From: Candidatus Methylomirabilota bacterium
Lineage (GTDB): Bacteria; Methylomirabilota; Methylomirabilia; Rokubacteriales; CSP1-6
Reading direction: 5' to 3'
NCBI GenBank assembly: GCA_036002485.1
Contig: DASYTI010000028.1
Coordinates: forward strand, 1 to 46,850
Length of the DNA: 46,850 nt
The notes beneath the pieces are model-generated. The model was not told the DNA's origin. It was given only the letters and a program-made list of their open reading frames with translations, and searched no databases. Made by a program: the position numbers and the translations under genes. This document shows, one piece after another, positions 41,283 to 46,850 of the stretch (its first letter is position 1; each line of letters opens with the position of its first letter).

Positions 41283-42050
41283 TCATGGAGTGCGAGTGGC
41301 CGAGCCCCACCAGAGCACCGCCATCTGGATGGGGATCACGGAGGCGAGGGCGAGCGCGAAGCCGAGCCACTTGCCGAGCGGGACGAGGGCCAGCGTCGTC
41401 ACCAGACAGAAGGCCGCGAAGCTCCACATGCCGGGGAAGAACCCGCGCAGGAACCGGATGGTCGTGGGCGGGCCCTGCTGGGCATGCGTGAAGGCCATCA
41501 GGATGGTCAGGGCGATGGGGAAAGGCGTGAGGGCGCCGCTCAGGGTGGGGCCGAGGCGGCGCGCGAGGGCGGTCGTGGTCAGCACGAGCGCGACGGCCGA
41601 GATCATTCGCAGGGGCAGGTCCCAGGCCGTGCGGGGGGCCGGCGGAGCGCCCCCGCGTGCGGAGGGCAGGAGCGCTCGGGCGAGCATGAAGCTTGCGAGG
41701 GCGGCGGCGAACGCCGTCAAGGCTGCCCAGTGGACGCGGTGCAGGACGAGAATGAGAAGGACGAAGCTTCCCCAGCTCGCGGTCAGGCTCATCCACCATG
41801 GGGCGCGCAGGCAGGCCCACGCATAGGCGAGGCCGGAGGCCGCCACGGCGATCAGGCTCACGAGCGTGGCGCGGGCCGCCTCCGCGGCGAAGACCTCGCT
41901 CTGCTCGATGGACAGGAAGAAGAGCACGGGACCGGCCACGAGGGGAAAGCTGGCGAGGACGCCGCCCACGCGCGGCCCCCAGCGTCGCCCCGCCAGCGTG
42001 ACCGAGATGATCAGCGTGGGGACGACGATGATCTTCAGAAGGAGCAGCAC
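41283..42050 (-). CDS. Integral membrane protein with an internal duplication
   Basis: 255 residues from a GTG at 42050. The protein is almost wholly hydrophobic, with about eight membrane segments. Two halves match each other: GRRWGPRVGGVLASFPLVAG near residue 21 and ARRLGPTLSGALTPFPIALT near residue 162, each followed by a similar helix and a short soluble stretch. The repeated GPxxxGxLxxFP motif suggests a small transporter or channel formed by two copies of one unit. No family could be named with confidence. It begins 13 nt after the stop of the transporter gene upstream on the same strand and may be co-expressed with it. Confidence 0.72.
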   Translation of the reverse strand: MLLLLKIIVVPTLIISVTLAGRRWGPRVGGVLASFPLVAGPVLFFLSIEQSEVFAAEAARATLVSLIAVAASGLAYAWACLRAPWWMSLTASWGSFVLLILVLHRVHWAALTAFAAALASFMLARALLPSARGGAPPAPRTAWDLPLRMISAVALVLTTTALARRLGPTLSGALTPFPIALTILMAFTHAQQGPPTTIRFLRGFFPGMWSFAAFCLVTTLALVPLGKWLGFALALASVIPIQMAVLWWGSATRTP

Positions 42051-42063
42051 GCGGCCGGGAGCC

Positions 42064-43305
42064 TCAGAAGAAGAGGAAGGTGACGGCCACGAAGAGGGGG
42101 ATCAGGACGAGCCCGCTGTAGAGCATGTAGCCGAAGAAGCTCGGCATCTTGACTCCCGCCTCCTCGGCGATCGACTTGACCATGAAGTTGGGCGCGTTGC
42201 CGATATAGGTGTTGGCGCCCATGGCCACCGCGCCCACGCTGATGGCGGTAAGGATGGCTCCCGGCACGCCGACCACGTCGGGGGGCAGTCCCAGGCCCTG
42301 CCCGAGGGCCAGGAACGCGAGGTAGGTCGGCGCATTGTCGAGGAATGACGACAGCAAGCCGGTGGCCCAGAAGAGCTGCCAGGGCTGTCGCACGCCCAGC
42401 TCATGCCCTCGCGAGTGCAACAGCTCGAGAGCAGGAATCATCGTCAGAAAGATGCCGAAGAAGAGCACGGCAACCTCGACGATGGGATAGGCCGTGAAGC
42501 CATTGGCGCGACGGATCTCCCGGGGTGTCTGCCAGAGCGAGATCGCGGCCAGCGCCAGCATAACCAGCTCGCGCACGGGCTCTCGCAAGAAGGCCACCGC
42601 GAGGACAACGCCGGCCAGCCAGAGCGCGTTGAGGGCGCCGCGCACGCGCAGGGGCTCGACCCGGGCCCGATCGCGGCGAATCGCCTCGACACGCTCTCGC
42701 ACATATTGCGTCGAGTCCCAGACGAAGTACACGAGCAAGAGGGCCCCCACCATCAGGAGCCAGTGCGGCCATAGCCGGAACGTCCACGTGAAGGGGACAC
42801 CCTGGAGGTAACCGAGAAAGAGCGGGGGATCGCCGAGCGGCGTGAGCATGCCGCCGATGTTCGAAACGAGGAAGATGAAGAAGATCACGGTGTGCTTGAC
42901 CCGGGCCCGCTCCCGGTTCGTCTGGAGGAGCGGCCGGATGAGAAGCATGGAGGCGCCGGTCGTACCGACCACCGAAGCGAGCACGGAGCCCGCGGCGAGG
43001 AATCCTGTATTGGTCAGGGGCGTGGCGACCAGGTCGCCCCGGAGGAGCACGCCACCCGAGATGACGTACAGAGCGGCGAGGAGAATGATGAACGAGACAT
43101 ACTCCTCGCCCATTCGCACGAGGGCGCCGGGTCTGCGCATCAAGTAGAGGGTGAGGACGGGCACGCCCAGGAGGCAGGCGACCAGGAGCTTGTTACGGTT
43201 GCGTTCCCACCAGTGCGGTGTCCAGAGCGGGAGTATCGCGATCGAGAGGAGCATGAGGACAAAGGGCATGACCGTGTAAAGCGGCAGCGCGGACTGGGGA
43301 CTCAA
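42064..43305 (-). CDS. Putative sodium:proton antiporter/citrate-type transporter (ion transporter superfamily)
   Basis: 413 residues if started at TTG 43305; ATG at 43269 would remove 12 residues. At least ten hydrophobic segments are visible. Motifs typical of NhaD/ArsB/CitMHS-related carriers (close to PF16980) are VVGTTGASMLLIRPLLQTN, VSNIGGMLTPLGDPPLFLGY, LLSSFLDNAPTYLAFL and MGANTYIGNAPNFMVKSI, where paired Asn/Asp loops dip into the membrane. It probably exchanges Na+ for H+ or carries a carboxylate. No regulator or partner subunit is adjacent besides the duplicated membrane protein. Confidence 0.85.
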   Translation of the reverse strand: MSPQSALPLYTVMPFVLMLLSIAILPLWTPHWWERNRNKLLVACLLGVPVLTLYLMRRPGALVRMGEEYVSFIILLAALYVISGGVLLRGDLVATPLTNTGFLAAGSVLASVVGTTGASMLLIRPLLQTNRERARVKHTVIFFIFLVSNIGGMLTPLGDPPLFLGYLQGVPFTWTFRLWPHWLLMVGALLLVYFVWDSTQYVRERVEAIRRDRARVEPLRVRGALNALWLAGVVLAVAFLREPVRELVMLALAAISLWQTPREIRRANGFTAYPIVEVAVLFFGIFLTMIPALELLHSRGHELGVRQPWQLFWATGLLSSFLDNAPTYLAFLALGQGLGLPPDVVGVPGAILTAISVGAVAMGANTYIGNAPNFMVKSIAEEAGVKMPSFFGYMLYSGLVLIPLFVAVTFLFF

Positions 43306-43385
43306 GGGCGCCTTTTCCGGCTCAGGGCGAGCCGCGTCATTGTACGGCGTGAGGCCTGACGCCGATACGTACTAGCGCATCGGGG

Positions 43386-45485
43386 TCACGGGTGGGACTT
43401 GGAGCGCGGGCCGTCCGCGGCTCCCGCGCCCCGGTAGTCCCACATTCGCGCGGCGAGCGTCACCGAGAGCTCGATGTCCTCTTCGAGGAGATAGCGGCGC
43501 GCGGAGAGCTCGCGCCCCGCCCGCCGCACTTGCTCCAGATAGCTCTCGCGCGAGCGATAGCGCTCCTCGATGGAGATCCGCGGATCGCCGGTCGCCTCTC
43601 GCTCTTCGCGTGTCCGCGGGAAGAACAGGGTGGAGCCGACGAAGACGAGGAGCTGCTCTGGGCATCCGATCTCGGGATGGCGCGGATTCCATCCGGTGTG
43701 CGTGGCCAGGGGCACCGCGAGCTCCGGCACCGCGATGCCGCCGACCTCGTTACCGTCGGCGTCCACGGCGGACACGCGCGAGCCGTAGGCGCCGCCGCGG
43801 CGCGGCGGGATCGTGGGCGTCTCGCGAAGCTCACCGTGGGCGCCGAAGTCCAGGCGCAAGGGCCGCGGGTGGTGCCGGGGATAGTGCGCCTCGGGGATGG
43901 CATCGAAGACCTTGGCCAGCTCCTCGGGCGCCGCCGCGCTGCCGTCGGTGACGCGGGGATGGACGCTCGGGGGCGGCTCCACGCCGTCGGCCACCCAGCG
44001 GTCGAGGTTGACCAGGCACGCGCGCAGCAGCCGGGAATAGTCGACGACGCCGCGCAGGTTCTGGGAGTGGTCGACGGCGCCGGTGGGATCGGCGGCGGCG
44101 ATCTGCCGGTCGGTGGGCGGCCAGGCCCCGAGGCTGTGCTCCGTTCCCGCGTAGAGGTAGATGCGGGTGTTCGGGCCGTGAGCGACGTCGCGGCCGCCGT
44201 CGGGATCGGTGTGGATCAGCGAGGCGTCTCCGCGGTGGTACTCGGCCGACGTGTTCGTGTACATGATCTTGAGCCGGCTCCGCCGTGCGTCGATCCGGCG
44301 ATGGAGCGCATCCGAATGGCCCGTCTCCGGATCTCGTTGGGTCACGTCGGTGAAGGGAAACAGGTGCGCCATCATCTGGGGCCGGTCCTTCGAGTTCTGG
44401 CCGAATCGCTGGTTGAACTCTCCCCGGAGGCCGCCGGGCACATTGGCGATGATCCCGTCCAGCCCCTCGCGGCCCTGCTCGTCGAGGTTGAGGTCGTAGT
44501 AGACGTAGGTGCGAAGCAGCCGTCCCGTCTGCGATCGGCCGTATCCGTAGACATGGCGGAGGCGGCCGGGCGCCGGATTCCCCTCGGCCGCCGTGCCGTG
44601 CTTGATCCACGAGGCCGCCTCGCGGAGCGCGGCGGGGCCGAGTCCCATGACCGGCGCGCCGAGCGCGGTGTAGGCGATCCGGTAGAGCCGGCCTTTCTCG
44701 AAGCCGCCGTCGAGCGTGACGTGACCGGCATCGGGCACGACGCGCTCACCGGATCCGGGGGGGAGCGCATGCTGCCGCTCCTCCCCCGGTCCCCCCCACC
44801 AGCCTTGCCCTCCCGTCACCCTCGCGAAGCGCCAGCGCTCGCGCGGGATGGGGACCGGCTCGGCGTCCGGCTGATCTTGCACGGTGAGCTGCGCGTCACC
44901 CTCGTCGAGGTCGGCGGCGGGATAGGGCCGGTGACCGCGATCGGACAGGAGCATGGACGCCGCGGGCACGTGGCTCTGGAGCTGCGTGTAGACGCGGCCC
45001 GTGATGGGCCGGCCGTCAGGGTGGAGCGCGTCGGGGCCGTGCAGGCGCAGGAGGCCGGGCAGATCCGGCAGGTCACCCTGCCAGGCGCAGGAGAGCACGA
45101 CGAAGCCGCGGCGCATGAGGAAGCCGTCCCCGGTATCGATGGGCGGATCGGGGTCCGAGTTCGGGCCGAAGACCGGCCGCGTGGCGCGATTGAAGTTCGG
45201 GACGGCGATGGTATTGCCCCGGTTGACGACGTCGAGCACCACTCCGCCGCGGCATCGCGTGCGGTCCACCGGCACGAGCAACGAGACCTCGGAGGAGAAC
45301 GTCACGCACCCCGCCGGATCCCGCGGCGCCCGCTCCACGTCCGTGATGCGGGTGTTCGACGGGTGCAGGGGATCGATCGTGAAGTGCAGCCGCCCCTTGA
45401 GCTCTTCGTACGCGCCCGTGTCGCCGAAGGCGGCCCCGTCGGCCAGCGGGCGCCGCAGCGTGATCTCGAACCGTGTCACCGGCAT
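43386..45485 (-). CDS. Large alpha/beta hydrolase domain protein (PF20091-type)
   Basis: 699 residues from ATG at 45485, with AAGGAGCG before it. The N-terminal third is beta-rich (TRFEITLRRPLADGAAFGDT, GGVVLDVVNRGNTIAVPNFN); the catalytic domain has the nucleophile in HVYGYGRSQTGRLLRTYVYY and the likely His in LYAGTEHSLGAWPP. This matches the family of long alpha/beta hydrolase domain proteins common in soil bacteria. No signal peptide is visible, so it is probably cytoplasmic. The substrate is likely an ester, but nothing nearby defines it. Confidence 0.85.
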   Translation of the reverse strand: MPVTRFEITLRRPLADGAAFGDTGAYEELKGRLHFTIDPLHPSNTRITDVERAPRDPAGCVTFSSEVSLLVPVDRTRCRGGVVLDVVNRGNTIAVPNFNRATRPVFGPNSDPDPPIDTGDGFLMRRGFVVLSCAWQGDLPDLPGLLRLHGPDALHPDGRPITGRVYTQLQSHVPAASMLLSDRGHRPYPAADLDEGDAQLTVQDQPDAEPVPIPRERWRFARVTGGQGWWGGPGEERQHALPPGSGERVVPDAGHVTLDGGFEKGRLYRIAYTALGAPVMGLGPAALREAASWIKHGTAAEGNPAPGRLRHVYGYGRSQTGRLLRTYVYYDLNLDEQGREGLDGIIANVPGGLRGEFNQRFGQNSKDRPQMMAHLFPFTDVTQRDPETGHSDALHRRIDARRSRLKIMYTNTSAEYHRGDASLIHTDPDGGRDVAHGPNTRIYLYAGTEHSLGAWPPTDRQIAAADPTGAVDHSQNLRGVVDYSRLLRACLVNLDRWVADGVEPPPSVHPRVTDGSAAAPEELAKVFDAIPEAHYPRHHPRPLRLDFGAHGELRETPTIPPRRGGAYGSRVSAVDADGNEVGGIAVPELAVPLATHTGWNPRHPEIGCPEQLLVFVGSTLFFPRTREEREATGDPRISIEERYRSRESYLEQVRRAGRELSARRYLLEEDIELSVTLAARMWDYRGAGAADGPRSKSHP

Positions 45486-45560
45486 CCATCGCTCCTTCTC
45501 TCGCGGGTCGTGGTCATCGTCATGCCATACTTCGTCAAGGGGGCAATCTTACCTCGCTAT

Positions 45561-45580
45561 CCGCTCCCGGAGGGAGCGGG
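45561..45580. repeat. Hairpin in the leader of the small lipoprotein gene
   Basis: CCGCTCCC-GGA-GGGAGCGG is a perfect 8-bp stem. It lies 17 bases before the GTG start of the lipoprotein gene, right next to its ribosome site GGGGAGG, so it could influence translation. On the other strand it lies upstream of the hydrolase gene and has no terminator role there. Confidence 0.5.
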
Positions 45581-45597
45581 TTGTTGGGGAGGGCCGT

Positions 45598-45870
45598 GTG
45601 GGGAGACTTCACGCCGTGATCGCGTTAGCGCTCCTGGCGGGCGGATGCGCGTCGGGCGGGCCATCGTGCCCGGCAGCGAAGTCCGGCTCGTTCTCGGGCT
45701 GGGGCAGCGGCGGCAGCAATGCCTTCATGTTTGGCCTTCACCGCCCGTGGGGCTGCGCGGACCGCTCCGCTGCTCCCCCACGACCCCCCGCACCCCCGGC
45801 CGCTCCCCCCTCGGCAGACCCCACCTCAGAACCGGCCCCGTCCTCTTCAGGCTCCGGCCTTCCTCGTTGA
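45598..45870 (+). CDS. Small lipoprotein, function unknown
   Basis: 90 residues from GTG at 45598 with GGGGAGG just upstream. The N-terminus VGRLHAVIALALLAGGCASG is a short lipoprotein signal ending in the lipobox LAGGC, so Cys would be lipidated. A Ser/Gly segment with GSFSGWGSGGSNAFMF, two further cysteines, and a Pro/Ala/Ser-rich tail (PPRPPAPPAAPP) follow. Such short lipoproteins often anchor to the outer membrane; no partner is evident. The longer frame upstream is the shadow of the hydrolase. A beta-hydroxyacid dehydrogenase gene starts 119 nt after it. Confidence 0.6.
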   Translation: MGRLHAVIALALLAGGCASGGPSCPAAKSGSFSGWGSGGSNAFMFGLHRPWGCADRSAAPPRPPAPPAAPPSADPTSEPAPSSSGSGLPR

Positions 45871-45989
45871 CGTCCGCCGCGCGGGTCCTGTCCCCGCGGT
45901 AGACCTCGAGAGAGTCGGAGGCTATACTCGGGCCGCCTCCACGATCGAAGTGCTGATGTTCTTCGAGTCACCGAGCAAAGGAGCTGACC

Positions 45990-46850
45990 ATGGCCGTTTC
46001 CGTCGGGTTCATCGGTGTCGGCAACATGGGCAATCCCATGGCGTCCAATATTCTCAAGAACGGCTTCAAGATGAAGATCTTCGACCTGATCCCGAAGGCG
46101 ATGGAGAATCTCGTCCAGGCTGGAGCTCAGCGCTCGGCCTCCGCACGCGAGGTGGTCGAGGGCTCCGAGATCGTGCTCACGTGCCTGCCCGCCTCGCCTG
46201 ACGTCGAGGCGCTCTACCTCGACGCGGGCGGCCTCGTCGAGTGCGCCAAGCCCGGGACCATCTTGATCGATCTGAGCAGCGTGCTGCCCTCCACGCCGCG
46301 CAAGATCGAGCCTCGCGCCCGGGACCGGGGCGTGCACTTCCTGGAATCGCCGGTGAGCGGCGGCGTCAGCGGCGCGCGCGCGGCGACGCTGGCCGTCATG
46401 GTCGGGGGCGATGGCGAGGTCCTCAAGCGCGCCGAACCGGTCCTGCGCTCCCTCGGCCCCAACATCTTCCACGTCGGACCGGTGGGAGCCGGCAATACCG
46501 TCAAGGCCATCAACAACATGATGGCCTGCGTCAACTCGCTGGCCATGATGGAGGGGGTGGTGCTCGGCGTGAAGGCGGGCCTCGATCCGATGACGATCTA
46601 CGAGGTCGTCAAGGCCTCCAGCGGAGGCAGCAAGGCGCTCGAGCGGATCCCGCGCGCGCTGATCCCGCGCGACTTCGAGCCGGGATTCAAGGTGGCGTTG
46701 ATGAACAAGGACCTCGACACCTTCACCACGATCGCCAAGGAGCTGCACGTGCCGGTCAGCTTCGCGAACGTCGCGCAGCGCTACCAGCAAGCTGCGATGG
46801 CGGCCGGACTCGCCGACCAGGACACGTCGGCCGCGCTCATGGTCATCGAG
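45990..46850 (+). CDS. NAD(P)-dependent beta-hydroxyacid dehydrogenase (3-hydroxyisobutyrate dehydrogenase-like), N-terminal part
   Basis: The frame starts at ATG 45990, preceded by AAAGGAGCTGACC, and is still open at the last base of the window (287 codons), so the end is missing. The Rossmann motif is GFIGVGNMGNPMASNI; the substrate loop is LESPVSGGVSGARAATLAVM; the catalytic Lys lies in GNTVKAINNMM. Those are the four-part signatures of the 3-hydroxyisobutyrate/tartronate-semialdehyde reductase family. Only a few C-terminal residues should be missing by family length (about 290-300). Likely oxidation of a short hydroxy acid in the cytoplasm; the exact substrate is unknown. Confidence 0.93.
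   Translation, partial: MAVSVGFIGVGNMGNPMASNILKNGFKMKIFDLIPKAMENLVQAGAQRSASAREVVEGSEIVLTCLPASPDVEALYLDAGGLVECAKPGTILIDLSSVLPSTPRKIEPRARDRGVHFLESPVSGGVSGARAATLAVMVGGDGEVLKRAEPVLRSLGPNIFHVGPVGAGNTVKAINNMMACVNSLAMMEGVVLGVKAGLDPMTIYEVVKASSGGSKALERIPRALIPRDFEPGFKVALMNKDLDTFTTIAKELHVPVSFANVAQRYQQAAMAAGLADQDTSAALMVIE

Noticed and set aside
43392-45902. 836-codon open frame on plus over the large alpha/beta hydrolase
   Set aside because: Antisense to a recognised hydrolase family with nucleophile and His motifs; the translation is low complexity.

Overview
The window is high-GC bacterial DNA with no rRNA, tRNA, plasmid or phage genes. Its content (three molybdenum hydroxylases, three luciferase-like flavin monooxygenases, hydantoinase-type enzymes, branched-chain-type and PF04392-type ABC binding proteins, many GTG/TTG starts, stop-start overlaps of the form NTGA) resembles uncultivated soil or sediment heterotrophs such as Candidatus Rokubacteria (Methylomirabilota) or Tectomicrobia. 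That placement is an inference from gene content; no marker gene is present.

Layout. 1-351: end of an ABC substrate-binding protein. 559-7144 (minus): a tight six-gene operon read IorA-like Fe-S subunit, IorB-like Mo subunit, DAO-type FAD oxidoreductase, alanine-racemase homologue, crotonase, carboxymuconolactone-decarboxylase-like protein; the racemase and crotonase homologues both lack their textbook catalytic residues. 7265-10029 (minus): AlkB, a Gfo/Idh/MocA oxidoreductase and an LLM monooxygenase, with a 66-bp tandem repeat at one junction. 10133-13992: a TetR regulator divergent from a secreted amidohydrolase, with a perfect 17-bp palindrome between them, then two more secreted proteins. 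14092-14640 (minus): a peroxiredoxin-like gene broken only by an in-frame TGA at the catalytic cysteine position, with a strong stem-loop just downstream, best read as a selenoprotein. 14738-19286 (minus): cysteine-synthase-like enzyme, CoA-transferase A and B, LLM monooxygenase, PxpA/YcsF protein. 19438-24266: LLM enzyme, Crp/Fnr regulator with a Crp-like site ahead of a His-rich secreted protein, a secreted repeat protein behind a near-consensus sigma-70 promoter, RidA, and a glycine-zipper protein.

24602-37996 (plus) is the largest coherent block: a CoxL-M-S type Mo hydroxylase, a branched-chain-type ABC binding protein, HyuA, HyuB, an SDR, then a second Mo hydroxylase in the order L-S-M. 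Together these could take up, hydroxylate and open a cyclic amide or N-heterocycle; the substrate is unknown. 38106-40190 encodes an unusual fusion of a MetE-like zinc domain with a class I SAM methyltransferase. The right end holds a Gly-rich secreted protein, an internally duplicated membrane protein, an ion-transporter-superfamily protein, a large alpha/beta hydrolase, a small lipoprotein and the start of a beta-hydroxyacid dehydrogenase.

Intergenic DNA carries two dispersed repeat families: the CCCTCTCCCC-type palindrome (four copies) and a second family that includes a 217-bp fold-back element with perfect 14-bp terminal inverted repeats. The most notable observations are the probable selenoprotein, the MetE-like/methyltransferase fusion, and the operon of enzymes with rebuilt active sites.
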